Assembly (NCBI RefSeq): GCF_900101465.1
Contig: NZ_FMZM01000009.1
Span: 184,663-248,662, forward strand
Source of the DNA: Nocardioides lianchengensis
GTDB lineage: Bacteria; Actinomycetota; Actinomycetes; Propionibacteriales; Nocardioidaceae
Length of the DNA: 64,000 nt
Direction of reading: 5' to 3'
Each line of letters starts with the position of its first letter. The stretch's first letter is position 1. Position numbers and translations under genes: made by a program. The notes under the pieces were generated by a model. It saw nothing but the letters and a program-made list of their open reading frames with translations, did not search any database and had not been told where the DNA came from. Below, piece by piece: positions 1 to 9,977 of this stretch.

Positions 1-21
1 GTCGTCCGCCTCGAGCGGTGA

Positions 22-1116
<1,095 letters not shown>

Positions 1117-1170
1117 TCAGAAATGCGAACGTGGTTCGATCTGTCGCTCGCCCGGAAGGTCCCGTCGCCG

Positions 1171-3294
1171 ATGTCGCACTCCCGCCGCCCGCTCGTGGTC
1201 GGTCTGCTCGTGGCGGTCCTCGCGGCCGCCGGCCTGCTCCCCCTCGCCACCGCGCCCGCGGCGACCGGCGCCGCGGGACGGACCTGGGTGGTCGACGCCG
1301 TCGACGACGCCTACGGCAACCGCTGGGAGTCCGTGGACACCCTCACCTCCGAGGTGCGGATCGGGGTCGGGGACACCGTCGAGTGGCAGTTCGACCGGGC
1401 CGCCATGGCCCACGACCTGACCTCCGAGGACACCCGCGCGGTCTGGCCGGAGCCGATCCTGGAGCACCGCGACATCGACGGGCCGCCGATCCGCCGTACC
1501 TTCTCGGCGCCGGGGACCTACTACTACCTCTGCTCGATCCACGGCACCCTGATGCGCGGCAGCGTCGTGGTCGAGGAGCCCGGCGCGAACCGGGCGCCGG
1601 TGATCGCGCCGGTCGTCGACCCGACCAGCGGCCCGGCGCCGTTGCTCGTCCACGCGACGGCCAACGCCACCGACCCCGACGGCGACCCGCTGACCTACCA
1701 CTGGGACTTCGGCACGGCCGACGACGCCTCGGACACCTCGACCGCGGCGCACGCCATGTACGCCTACGACGAGCCCGGCGCCTTCACCGCGACACTGACG
1801 GTCTCCGACGGCCGCGGCGGCGTCACCTCCGAGCAGTTCCCGATCTCCGCCGAGGCGGCCAGTCCGGTCTCCGCCTCCGCCACGCCGACCAGCGGCACCG
1901 CCCCGCTCGACGTGGCCTTCACGGCCGCCGCGACCACGACCGGCCTGAGCTACGCCTGGTCCTTCGGCGACGGTACGACGGGCTCCGGCGCCTCGCCCGA
2001 CCACACCTACGACGAGGCCGGCAGCTACACCGCGACGGTCACCGCCTCCGACGCCGGCGGCGTCGTCGGCACCGACACCGTCGCGATCACCGCCACCGAG
2101 GACGGCCACGCCCACCTCCCGACGATCGCCGCCACCGCCACGCCCGGCAGCGCGAGCGCCCCGGCAACGGTGGCGTTCTCCACCGAGGTGACCACCACCG
2201 GCGAGCTGCGGTCGTACTCCGACGGCCTGGTCTCCTTCCCCGAACTGATCGGCACCGCCGCTCTCGTACGACGTCGCGGGTCCACCACCGCATCCCTGGC
2301 GGTGAGCGGCCTGAGGCCGAGCACCGCGCACCCGAACGTGCACGTCCACGAGCAGCCCTGCGCCCAGGACCGCGGGGGTGCGCACTTCCGCTTCGACGAG
2401 ACGCAGCCGTTCAGCGCGGCCAACGAGATCTGGCCGACCTTCACCTCCGACGCCGGGGGCCACGCCGCCGTGTCGGTCGAGCAACCGCTGCGAGCGGGCG
2501 CCCGGGCCGTCTCGGTCGTGGTCCACGACCCCGACAACAGCGCGAAGCGGATCGGCTGCGCCGACCTCGCGCCCGGGACCGGCGAGCTCGCCTACTCCTG
2601 GGCCTTCGGCGACGGCAGCACCGGCAGCGGCCCCGACCCGGACCACACCTACGCCCGGGCCGGCCGCTACACCGCGACCGTCACGGTCCGCAGCGTGCAC
2701 GACGGCCACGGGATGGGCCTCGACGGCAGCCGGACCGCCTCGGTGCCGGTCGTCGTCACCGACACCACCGCCCCCGACACCCGCATCGCCGGCGGACCGA
2801 CCGGCACCGTGGCCTCGGCCCGGGCGGCGTTCCGGCTCACGAGCGAGCCGGGTGCGACCTTCTCCTGCCGGCTCGACGCCCGGGCCTGGTCGCCCTGCTC
2901 CGCCGCCCCCGTCCTCCGCGGGCTGCGCGACGGCGGGCACCGACTGGAGGTGCGCGCCACCGACGCGGCCGGCAACACCGACCCGACGCCCGCCGTCCGC
3001 ACCTGGACGGTCGACACGACCGGTCCACGGGTCCGTGACCTCCGCCCGGCCGGGAGCACCCGCGACCGCACGCCGACGCTGCGCGCGCGGATCACCGACC
3101 GGCGCTCCGACGTACGACGGGTGGTGCTGCGGATCGACGGGCGTCCGGTGCCCGGTCTCCGGCTGCGCGGCGACCGGCTCACCGCGACCCCGCGTCGCGC
3201 GCTGGCGCCGGGGCGTCACGTCGTACACCTGGTCGCGGCCGACGCCGTCGGCAACCGCACCGTGCGGACCTGGCGGTTCACCGTGCGTCGGTGA
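1171..3294 (+). CDS. secreted cupredoxin / PKD-repeat protein with an embedded Cu/Zn-SOD-like domain
   Basis: Exported multidomain protein of about 707 residues, with a signal peptide in residues 1-35. A cupredoxin-like domain (about 36-135) has plausible copper ligands His81, Cys121, His124 and Met128 (CSIHGTLM). Two PKD domains follow, with WDFG and WSFGDG motifs. A third PKD fold seems to be split by a segment of about 135 residues that resembles Cu/Zn superoxide dismutase (NVHVHEQPC, GGAHF, VVVHDP, CADL). Two Ig-like or Ca-binding-type domains end the protein. The start at 1171 is preferred over 1123 because it precedes the signal peptide and has GGAAGGT upstream. The role is unknown; extracellular adhesion or copper handling is inference. 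The last 17 bases overlap the convergent glycosyltransferase. Confidence 0.85.
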   Translation: MSHSRRPLVVGLLVAVLAAAGLLPLATAPAATGAAGRTWVVDAVDDAYGNRWESVDTLTSEVRIGVGDTVEWQFDRAAMAHDLTSEDTRAVWPEPILEHRDIDGPPIRRTFSAPGTYYYLCSIHGTLMRGSVVVEEPGANRAPVIAPVVDPTSGPAPLLVHATANATDPDGDPLTYHWDFGTADDASDTSTAAHAMYAYDEPGAFTATLTVSDGRGGVTSEQFPISAEAASPVSASATPTSGTAPLDVAFTAAATTTGLSYAWSFGDGTTGSGASPDHTYDEAGSYTATVTASDAGGVVGTDTVAITATEDGHAHLPTIAATATPGSASAPATVAFSTEVTTTGELRSYSDGLVSFPELIGTAALVRRRGSTTASLAVSGLRPSTAHPNVHVHEQPCAQDRGGAHFRFDETQPFSAANEIWPTFTSDAGGHAAVSVEQPLRAGARAVSVVVHDPDNSAKRIGCADLAPGTGELAYSWAFGDGSTGSGPDPDHTYARAGRYTATVTVRSVHDGHGMGLDGSRTASVPVVVTDTTAPDTRIAGGPTGTVASARAAFRLTSEPGATFSCRLDARAWSPCSAAPVLRGLRDGGHRLEVRATDAAGNTDPTPAVRTWTVDTTGPRVRDLRPAGSTRDRTPTLRARITDRRSDVRRVVLRIDGRPVPGLRLRGDRLTATPRRALAPGRHVVHLVAADAVGNRTVRTWRFTVRR

Positions 3295-4102
3295 CCGTCC
3301 AGCGCAGCCCGTCGTACGACGCGAGGCCGCGACGCTCGAACTCCTCCAGCCAGCCGAGCATCGGCCACGCGCCCCAGCGACGGTGGAAGAGGGCGGCGTT
3401 GCGGAGGATGTCGTCGAGGTGCTCGACGGGCGGACGCGACACCGGGTGGTGCTGGTGGAAGGCCCGGGCCGCGCCGTCCCAGGCCAGGCCGAGACCGCTC
3501 GCGACCAGCCGACGGCCGAAGTCGGTGTCCTCGGCGCCGTAGCCGACGTACTCCGGGTCGAAGCCGCCCGCGGTCGCCCAGGCCGCCGGCGAGAGCGCGA
3601 AGGAGAGCGACCAGAACAGGTCCGGGTCGGCGTCCCAGCTCACGGCGCCGGGCGCGGGCGCCGGCCGGCCCGGGTGCGGGTCGTCGAGGGAGGTCAGATC
3701 GGCCAGGGGGTAGCCGCCGTCCGGGGGCGGGGCCAGGTAGGTCACCGGGCCCTGCCAGACCGTCCGCGGGTGGGCCAGGACCCGCTCGGCGTACGACGCC
3801 ACCAGGTCGGGGCCGGCCAGGCAGTCGACGTCGAGGCACACGACGACGTCGGCGCCGGCGTCGAGCGCGGCCCGGACGCCGCGGTTGCGGGCCCGGGCGA
3901 GCGGCAGGCCCCCGGGGTCGGTCGCGACCCGGAGCACCCGGCTGCGCAGGCCGTCGACGTTGGTCGGGACGATGGCCGGGTCGTCCATCGCCACCACCAC
4001 GTAGTCGTCGGGCGGACGGGTCGCGGCGGCCAGGGTCCGGTGCTGGCCCCGGAGGTGCTCGTGGCGGCCGTGGGCGAGCGTGACCACGGCGACCCGGCTC
4101 AC
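3278..4102 (-). CDS. GT2-type glycosyltransferase with galactosyltransferase-like C terminus
   Basis: Last gene of a four-gene glycosyltransferase operon; about 274 residues. A GT-A fold is indicated by the N-terminal VAVVTLAHGR strand and by the LDVDC segment, which supplies the DxD metal and sugar-nucleotide motif. GGFDPEYVGYGAEDTDFGRRL-like residues further on (family form GGFD...GYG.ED.DF..RL) match the GT7/GT2 C-terminal acceptor region. The GTG at 4102 is chosen because it overlaps the previous stop as GTGA, as do the other junctions of this operon. It probably adds one sugar to a cell-surface or secondary-metabolite glycan; donor and acceptor are unknown. Confidence 0.88.
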   Translation of the reverse strand: MSRVAVVTLAHGRHEHLRGQHRTLAAATRPPDDYVVVAMDDPAIVPTNVDGLRSRVLRVATDPGGLPLARARNRGVRAALDAGADVVVCLDVDCLAGPDLVASYAERVLAHPRTVWQGPVTYLAPPPDGGYPLADLTSLDDPHPGRPAPAPGAVSWDADPDLFWSLSFALSPAAWATAGGFDPEYVGYGAEDTDFGRRLVASGLGLAWDGAARAFHQHHPVSRPPVEHLDDILRNAALFHRRWGAWPMLGWLEEFERRGLASYDGLRWTVTDAR

Positions 4103-5103
4103 GCCGGCACCGGGCTGACCGCGGCCACGACGTCGAGGAACCGCTCCGCCGCGTGCCCGTCGCACCAGCACGACCAGCCACGCCCGTCGAGGCCGGCCGC
4201 CCGCTCCAGTCGGCGGGCCCAGCCGTCCTGCGGCCAGGTCTCCTCGACCAGCACGGGCAGCCCGGCCGAGGCGAGGGCGCGGGCCGTGGTGCGCTGCTCG
4301 TCGTGCGGCCGTCGCTGGGGTACGACGACCGCCGGCCGGCGCAGTGCCGCGACCTCGGCCAGCGCGTTCTGACTCGCGTGCGTGACCACCACGTCGGCGT
4401 CGGCCAGCACCGGCCGGGGGTCGTCGACCCAGCTGCCGAAGCGACGGCTGAGCACGGTCCAGGACCAGTCCGGGGCGGAGGCCCGCGCCCGGTCGACCGA
4501 GGTCTCGTCGAGGTCGTCGCCGCCGGTGCCGGCGAGCACCACGACCCTCGGAGGTCCGGGGCGTCGTACAGCCGGTGCGCCGACCGGGAAGCGGCTGACG
4601 GCGCCGATCGGCCGCAGCCGCGCGAACACGTCGTCGGGCAGGTCGCGCACCAGGCCCGGGACGTCGGCCGGCCAGCAGCCGACGAGCGCGTCGGCGACGC
4701 CTAGCCCCAGGGCGTGCGCCGCGTCGCCACGGGCGCCGGGGAGCACGACCGCCACGACCGGCACGCCGTGCAGCCGTACCAGCAGGGCGACCTCGACCGA
4801 GACGTCGACCACGACGCAGGCGGGCCGGGCGGTGGCGATCCAGGCGGCCAGCGCGGCGGTGCGGTCGCGGAGCCCGTCGTCGCCGAGCGGCACCCAGTGC
4901 AGCCGGCCGTGGGCGGTGGGCCGCAGCGGGCGCTCCCCCTCGTCGTCGCGGCGCAGCTGGACCCAGGGCCCGGGCCAGTCCGCCGGCCGCGGGAGAGACG
5001 AGAGGCCGGTGACGACCCGGCCCCGGGCCGCGGCGGCGTGGGCCAGCGCCGTGGCGCGGTGGAGGTGTCCGCTGCCGTGGTGGTGCACGTAGTAGCCGAT
5101 CAC
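4099..5103 (-). CDS. GT-B fold glycosyltransferase (MurG/GT28-like C-terminal half)
   Basis: Third gene of the operon, about 334 residues. The N terminus GYYVHHHGSGHLHRA is the glycine/histidine acceptor loop seen at the start of GT-B enzymes of the MurG/UGT type. The C-terminal half holds VVTHASQNALAEVAA followed by PAVVVPQRRPHDEQ, the nucleotide-sugar-binding signature of family 28-like enzymes. No membrane segment is visible. The start is a GTG overlapping the previous gene's TGA by four bases, so the genes are probably translationally coupled. The sugar and acceptor cannot be deduced. Confidence 0.85.
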   Translation of the reverse strand: MIGYYVHHHGSGHLHRATALAHAAAARGRVVTGLSSLPRPADWPGPWVQLRRDDEGERPLRPTAHGRLHWVPLGDDGLRDRTAALAAWIATARPACVVVDVSVEVALLVRLHGVPVVAVVLPGARGDAAHALGLGVADALVGCWPADVPGLVRDLPDDVFARLRPIGAVSRFPVGAPAVRRPGPPRVVVLAGTGGDDLDETSVDRARASAPDWSWTVLSRRFGSWVDDPRPVLADADVVVTHASQNALAEVAALRRPAVVVPQRRPHDEQRTTARALASAGLPVLVEETWPQDGWARRLERAAGLDGRGWSCWCDGHAAERFLDVVAAVSPVPA

Positions 5104-6185
5104 GCCGCGGCCACCACGTCGACCAGGGAGCCGTAGAGCCGCTCGTAGTCGTCGACCATCCGGTCCAGCGAGCAGTGCCGCTCGGCGTGGCGTCGTACGA
5201 CGTCGCGGTCGCAGGCCCGGGCCTCGGTGATCGCCCGGGCGAGGTCCGCGACGTCCCCGGCCACGGCCAGCGCGCCCGTCCCCGGGGCCACGATCTCGGG
5301 CAGGGCACCGCGGGCGTAGGCCGCGACGGGGGTCCCGCAGGCCATCGCCTCGGCGGCGACCAGTCCGTAGGGCTCGTCCCACGCCGGGGTCACCAGGGCC
5401 ACCGACGCCCGGCCCAGCAGCCGGGCGAGCGCCAGGTGGTCGAGGTGCCCGACGTGCACGGCGCTGGGCCCGAGACGCGGGGCGATCTCGGCCCGGAAGT
5501 AGTCGTCGTCGGGCGCCGGCCCCGCCAGCACCAGCGGTACGCCGGCCGCCGCGGCGGCGTCGATCGCCTCGTGCGGGGCCTTCTCCCGGACCAGCCGGCC
5601 CGACCACACGGCCGGACCGCCGCCCGGTCCCGCGCGCCACCGGTGGACGTCGACGCCGTTGAGGATCGTGGTGCTGCGCACCGCGTGCGCCCAGGCCTCG
5701 GAGGTGCAGCGGCTGACGGCCGCGAAGACGGCCGAGTCCGGAGCCAGCGCCGCCGCCGACTCCAGCCACGGGACCGGCGGGGTGTGCAGCGTGGTCACCA
5801 GCGGCACGGTCAGCGCCGGGGCCATGGCGACGGGCAGGTGGTGGAGGCTGTTGTTGTGGACCACGTCGAAGCGCTGGGCACCGTCACGGACCAGGTCCAG
5901 CATCAGGCCGAGGTAGGCGTGGTGCTCGGCCATCCACAGGTCCGAGGGCGCATTGACGTCGAGCCGCGCGGCCGCGCTCCCGTCGTACGTCGGCACGGCG
6001 AGCTCGTGGACGTCGAGCGCCGGGTCGGACCCGGGCGCGGCGAACAGGGTCACGTGGTGGCCGCGGCGGCCGAGCTCGGTGGCCAGCGCGTGCGTGAGCG
6101 CCTCCAGGCCCCCGGCGAACGGCTCGCGGATCGGGAACCTGCTCGACGCGACCAGGCAGATGCGGAGCGGGCGGAGGCCCCTCAC
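5100..6185 (-). CDS. GT4 family glycosyltransferase
   Basis: Second gene of the operon, about 361 residues. It is a classic GT4 retaining enzyme. The N-terminal ICLVASSRFP plus GGLEALTHAL loop marks the acceptor domain, DVVHNNSLHHLP follows, WSGRLVREKAPHEAIDAA begins the donor domain, and EPYGLVAAEAMACGTPVAA carries the E-x7-E motif that binds the nucleotide sugar. The GTG at 6185 overlaps the stop of the preceding gene (GTGA). With its neighbours it probably assembles a short oligosaccharide at the cytoplasmic face of the membrane. No polymerase or flippase gene is adjacent within the window. Confidence 0.9.
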   Translation of the reverse strand: MRGLRPLRICLVASSRFPIREPFAGGLEALTHALATELGRRGHHVTLFAAPGSDPALDVHELAVPTYDGSAAARLDVNAPSDLWMAEHHAYLGLMLDLVRDGAQRFDVVHNNSLHHLPVAMAPALTVPLVTTLHTPPVPWLESAAALAPDSAVFAAVSRCTSEAWAHAVRSTTILNGVDVHRWRAGPGGGPAVWSGRLVREKAPHEAIDAAAAAGVPLVLAGPAPDDDYFRAEIAPRLGPSAVHVGHLDHLALARLLGRASVALVTPAWDEPYGLVAAEAMACGTPVAAYARGALPEIVAPGTGALAVAGDVADLARAITEARACDRDVVRRHAERHCSLDRMVDDYERLYGSLVDVVAAA

Positions 6186-7297
6186 CCGGCGGCCTGGACG
6201 AGGGCCCGGTAGAGGAGGTCGTGCGCGCGGGCGACGTGGGCACGCTGGTGGCGACGCAGGTCGATCGAGGCGCCCAGCCGGGGCCGGGTCTCGTGGGCCA
6301 GCACGATCGACTCGGCGAGCGTGCCGGCGTCGTACCGGTCCTCGTCGAGGAGGTAGCTCAGCACCGGCCCCTGGTCGGCGTAGTAGCCGCAGGTCGGCGC
6401 CACCACGGTCGTCCCGAGGTCCCGGCAGGCCTCCAGCCAGCCCGAGTGGGTGCCGAACCGGTAGGGCAGCACCGACACGTCGAGCGAGCCGAGGTAGTTC
6501 CACAGCTCGGCGTCGCTGAAGTAGTCGTGGACCCGGAGCTCCAGCTCCCCGGCCGCCTGGCGGTCGCGGAGGTACGACGCCAGCTCGGCGTCCCGGCGGT
6601 CCCCGGCGTCGTCGAGGACGTCGCGGTGAGCATCGACCTGCAGCACGGCCCCGGGCAGGGAGCCCACGGTCTCGACCAGCGTCGGCAGGATCGCCATCGG
6701 GTCCATGGCCGCGCGCAGGCTCTTGACGTGCAGCCCGACCCGGAAGTCCCAGCTGCGCCGCCGGGCCCGGGCGTCCTGGGCGACGGCCATCGTCCGGAGG
6801 TCGACCACGTGCGGGTGCGGCAGCACCTGGGCCTCGCGGCCCCACCGCTCCCGGATCTCCCCCGCTGCGCCGTCGGTCAGGGTGACCAGTGCGTCGGCGG
6901 CCGGGACCAGCACGTCGAGCTGCTCGTCGTGCAGCCTCCGCGTCCGGTGGTGCGGGTTGCGCAGGTCGTGGACCGTGAGCACGAGCGGCTTCCCGCGCTC
7001 CCGCAGCACCCGCACCAGGTCGGACAGGCGCTCGGGCGAGACCGCGTCGAAGCCGAACTGCAGGTGGAAGACGTCGAAGTCCGCGCTCGCCGCCCACTCC
7101 GGGTCCAGCATCACCGGCGGCCACCAGCGCTGGGTGGCCGAGCGCGTCGGGTCGGACGGGTCGGGGTCCGGGAGCCGCCGCGGGGCGGGACCGTTCTCGG
7201 GCGCGAGGTGGCGGACGTAGACGTGGCCCGACGGGACGGACGCGACGGTGATCGCATCCCTTCCCGGGCGGGCTGACGTGGGCTGCAGGACGGTCAC
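6182..7297 (-). CDS. glycosyltransferase, first gene of the GT operon
   Basis: About 371 residues with a GT-B layout. The N-terminal SVPSGHVYVRHLAP precedes a Rossmann-like DVFHLQFGFD segment. LVLTVHDLRNPHH and LPHPHVVD follow, then the C-terminal VSVLPYRFGTHSGWLEACRDLGTTVVAP, which resembles the donor-site region of GT4-like enzymes. The frame stays open further upstream, but the GTG at 7297 fits best because the divergent gene's promoter region lies beyond it. No clear ribosome-binding site was found, so the exact start is uncertain. The gene heads a tight operon with three more glycosyltransferases. Confidence 0.75.
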   Translation of the reverse strand: MTVLQPTSARPGRDAITVASVPSGHVYVRHLAPENGPAPRRLPDPDPSDPTRSATQRWWPPVMLDPEWAASADFDVFHLQFGFDAVSPERLSDLVRVLRERGKPLVLTVHDLRNPHHRTRRLHDEQLDVLVPAADALVTLTDGAAGEIRERWGREAQVLPHPHVVDLRTMAVAQDARARRRSWDFRVGLHVKSLRAAMDPMAILPTLVETVGSLPGAVLQVDAHRDVLDDAGDRRDAELASYLRDRQAAGELELRVHDYFSDAELWNYLGSLDVSVLPYRFGTHSGWLEACRDLGTTVVAPTCGYYADQGPVLSYLLDEDRYDAGTLAESIVLAHETRPRLGASIDLRRHQRAHVARAHDLLYRALVQAAG

Positions 7298-7372
7298 ACC
7301 ATCAGGTACCCGGGCCCACCCCGGGCCAGGATCGCCCGAGCGGGTGATCGGGCACGCCGGCCGGGTTCGCGT

Positions 7373-7378
7373 TACCCT
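7373..7378 (+). promoter_or_regulatory. possible -10 element (TACCCT) for the DUF1906 gene
   Basis: TACCCT, within GTTACCCT, stands about 46 bases before the ATG at 7425. It is the same form as the -10 box preceding rnpB in this window. The -35 is not obvious. Confidence 0.35.
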
Positions 7379-7424
7379 CCCCCGACGCCCCCTCGCCCAC
7401 TCCGGGTACGACGAGAGGAACGAG

Positions 7425-8789
7425 ATGTCCCGCCACACGCTGACCCGCCTGGCCGCCCTCCTCGGCACCGCCGCGCTCTCCGTGACGCTGCTCGGTGTGC
7501 CGGCCCAGGCCGACACCGCCCGGGTCGACCCGGTGCGCTACGACCCGGTCCGGCCAGGAGCGCCGGCCTCCAAGGCGGCCACGACCGTCCGGGTCCCGGG
7601 CTCGTTCACCGGCTACGGCTTCGACGCCTGCACCGCGCCGAGCCAGGCCGTGATGGACCGGTGGCGCGAGGCGTCGCCGTACTCCGCGGTGGGGATCTAC
7701 ACCGGCGGCGTCAACCGGACCTGCCCCCAGCCCGCCCTGACCGCCGACTGGGTGCGCACCCAGGCCCGCCGGGGCTGGCACCTGCTGCCGATCCACGTCG
7801 GGCCGCAGTCGAGCTGCGCCGTGAACCGGGAGTTCCCCGTCGAGATGTCGCTCGACCGGACCACGGCCGAGCAGCAGGGCCGCACCGAGGCCCGGACCGC
7901 CGTGACCGCGGCGAGGGCGCTGGCCATCGCCGGCGGCAGCACCCTCTACTACGACCTCGAGGACTACGACCTCGGACCGGACGACTGCCGGCAGGCCGCG
8001 TTGTCGTTCCTCTCCGGCTGGACCAAGCAGCTGCACGGCCTGGGCTTCCGGTCGGGCGTCTACTCCAGCATCGGCGCCGCGATCACCTCGCTCGACCTCG
8101 CCGACCGGGTCTCCGCCGGCTCCTACGCGATGCCCGACGACATCTGGTTCGCCTGGGGCAACGGCCGGGCCGACACCCGCACCGACTCTCGGGTGCAGAG
8201 CAAGCGCTGGGACGGCCACCGGCGGATCCACCAGTACCGCCTCGACATCGTCCAGTCGTACGCCGGCTCCGCGATCAAGATCGACCAGAACTGGGTCGAC
8301 GTCGGCCGCGGCTCGGTGGCCTCGCGCAGCCCCCGCCTCTGCCGGGGCGTGAACGTCGACCTGCGCCGCTACCCCGCCCTGCGCCGCGGCAAGCGCGGCG
8401 CCGCCGTCGAGGCGGTCGAGTGCCTGCTGCGCAAGCAGCGCTTCACCCGGGTCAAGCCCGACGGCCGGTACGACGCCCGCACCGTCAGGGCGGTCCGCAA
8501 GGCCCAGCGCCGGCTCGACCTGAAGGTGACCGGCCGCGTCGACCGGCGGACCTGGGTCGCGCTGCTGTCGCGCGGCACGCGTCCGCTGCTGAAGGTCGGC
8601 GAGACCGGCCCGAACGTCCGCCGGGCCCAGCGCGCCCTCGGCGCCACCCTCGGGGTCCGCGTCCGCGTGGACGGCGTGGTGACCGTGCGCACCGCCGCCC
8701 TGGTCCGCAGGTTCCAGAAACGCGAGAGGCTCCCCCAGACCGCCAACGTCACCGACGTGACCTGGCGCCGACTGCAGGCCGGCGGCTAG
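7425..8789 (+). CDS. secreted DUF1906 glycoside-hydrolase-like protein with two peptidoglycan-binding domains
   Basis: Exported protein of about 454 residues. The signal peptide covers about residues 1-28, ending near AQAD. Residues 45-300 form a DUF1906 (Rv2525c-like) TIM-barrel domain with GFDACTAPS at its start, ALTADWVRTQARRGWHLLPI, and acidic residues in YYDLEDYD. Two putative PG_binding_1 repeats follow, one with GAAVEAVECLLRK plus DGRYDARTVRAVRKAQ and one with GPNVRRAQRALG plus TAALVRRFQKRE. The combination suggests a wall-associated enzyme; hydrolase activity is family inference. The start at 7425 is supported by AGAGGAA just upstream. It is divergent from the glycosyltransferase operon. 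Confidence 0.88.
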   Translation: MSRHTLTRLAALLGTAALSVTLLGVPAQADTARVDPVRYDPVRPGAPASKAATTVRVPGSFTGYGFDACTAPSQAVMDRWREASPYSAVGIYTGGVNRTCPQPALTADWVRTQARRGWHLLPIHVGPQSSCAVNREFPVEMSLDRTTAEQQGRTEARTAVTAARALAIAGGSTLYYDLEDYDLGPDDCRQAALSFLSGWTKQLHGLGFRSGVYSSIGAAITSLDLADRVSAGSYAMPDDIWFAWGNGRADTRTDSRVQSKRWDGHRRIHQYRLDIVQSYAGSAIKIDQNWVDVGRGSVASRSPRLCRGVNVDLRRYPALRRGKRGAAVEAVECLLRKQRFTRVKPDGRYDARTVRAVRKAQRRLDLKVTGRVDRRTWVALLSRGTRPLLKVGETGPNVRRAQRALGATLGVRVRVDGVVTVRTAALVRRFQKRERLPQTANVTDVTWRRLQAGG

Positions 8790-8800
8790 CCACCCCGCTG

Positions 8801-8940
8801 ACCCGTCACTCAATGTCCGCTTTCGGCGGCGTGTCGGATCTGGATCGACGGGTCGGTCCGCGTGCGGACCCGGGACGCCGTACGCCGACCCGTCGATCGT
8901 GGACCGACACGCCGCGAGAACCCGGCATCCAGTGACGGGT
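8801..8940. repeat. 140-base imperfect inverted repeat
   Basis: The two halves align without gaps. Positions 8801-8810 are the exact complement of 8931-8940. The inner blocks match at about 5, 7, 8, 8 and 6 of 10 positions as one moves toward the centre near 8870. It fills almost all the space between the DUF1906 gene and the exonuclease gene. It could be a small palindromic mobile-type element, a structured RNA or a strong bidirectional terminator. No T-run follows either arm. Confidence 0.75.
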
Positions 8941-8978
8941 CGGCGTCGGGTGGGGCGGGCCCTAGGCTGGAGCCGCCC

Positions 8979-9977
8979 ATGCAGACCCCACCGCCGCGCG
9001 CCCGTCGCCTCCTGCTGACCGTCGACGCGCCCTCGCTGCTCCACCGCAACCACCACGCGCGCGCCCACACCGACCTGCGCGACCGGCAGGGGCGGCCGGC
9101 CTGGGCGCTGCACGGGATGCTGCGGCAGATCCTGGAGGCGGTCGACCAGTTCGCCCCGGACGCGCTGCTGTTCGGGCTCGACGACCGTCGTACGTCGGTG
9201 CGCGAGGGGCTCTACCCCGACTACAAGGCGGGTCGGGCGGTGAAGGACGCGACCCTGGTCGAGCAGCTGGAGCGGGCCGGCGCGCTGCTGGAGGCGCTCG
9301 GCTTCCGCACCGTCACGCCCGACGGCTTCGAGGCCGACGACGTCAACGCCTCCGCCGCCGAGTGGGCCGGGCGCGAGGGCTGGGACTGCGTCATCGTCAC
9401 CTCCGACCGCGACTCGTTCGCCAACATCAGCGCGCACACGAAGGTGCTGCGGGTGATCGACGGCGGCATCACCGGCTCCCCGCTGCTGTCCCCCGCCTCG
9501 CTCCGGGCGATGTACGGCGTCGCCCCCGAGAACTACCTGGCCTTCGCCGCCCTGCGCGGCGACGCGAGCGACAACCTGCCCGGCGTCGCCGGCATCGGCG
9601 AGAAGACCGCGCCGGTGCTGCTGGAGCAGATGGGCTCGATGCAGGCCGTGTGGGCCGACATCGACCACGCCGGCGGCGCGAACCTGGTCGCCACGCTCGA
9701 CTCCTGGTCGGTCGAGACCGGCGGTCGCCGGGTCGGCACCACGCTGCTGAAACGGCTCACTGCCCCGGGCGCCCGCGAGCGCTACGACTTCAACGTGTCG
9801 ATCATGGCCGGCCGCACCGACCTCGAGCTCGGTCTGACCCCCGACGTCCCCGGCTCCCCCGGCCTGCTCCCGCTCGAGCGGTCCCGGGTGTCGCGCGTGG
9901 TCGACTTCCTCGGCGTCGGCGCCACGACGGACCTGGCGTTGCGGGTGCTCACCGAGCCGCCGGCGTCCCTCGGCTGA
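8979..9977 (+). CDS. 5'-3' exonuclease (PolA N-terminal domain type)
   Basis: Free-standing homologue of the 5'-nuclease domain of DNA polymerase I, about 332 residues. The N-terminal PIN-like part shows LTVDAPSLLHR, FGLDD, GFEADDV and TSDRDSF, which carry the metal-binding acidic residues. GDASDNLPGVAGIGEKTA is the helix-3-turn-helix DNA-binding motif. Such proteins remove RNA primers and flaps during replication and repair. The ATG at 8979 begins the recognisable domain (ARRLLLTVD), and a TAGGCT -10-like box lies at 8963-8968. The C-terminal part after about residue 290 is less conserved. It stands alone between two intergenic regions. Confidence 0.9.
   Translation: MQTPPPRARRLLLTVDAPSLLHRNHHARAHTDLRDRQGRPAWALHGMLRQILEAVDQFAPDALLFGLDDRRTSVREGLYPDYKAGRAVKDATLVEQLERAGALLEALGFRTVTPDGFEADDVNASAAEWAGREGWDCVIVTSDRDSFANISAHTKVLRVIDGGITGSPLLSPASLRAMYGVAPENYLAFAALRGDASDNLPGVAGIGEKTAPVLLEQMGSMQAVWADIDHAGGANLVATLDSWSVETGGRRVGTTLLKRLTAPGARERYDFNVSIMAGRTDLELGLTPDVPGSPGLLPLERSRVSRVVDFLGVGATTDLALRVLTEPPASLG

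Noticed and set aside
1..21. Possible last codons and TGA stop of a plus-strand gene ending at 21, directly before the convergent aldo/keto reductase stop
   Set aside because: Only six codons are visible, too few to support a gene.
1131..3038. Long plus-strand frame, very rich in Arg, across the PKD gene
   Set aside because: It is a shadow in another frame of a GC-rich gene: no family motif, and extreme Arg/Gly/Pro content.
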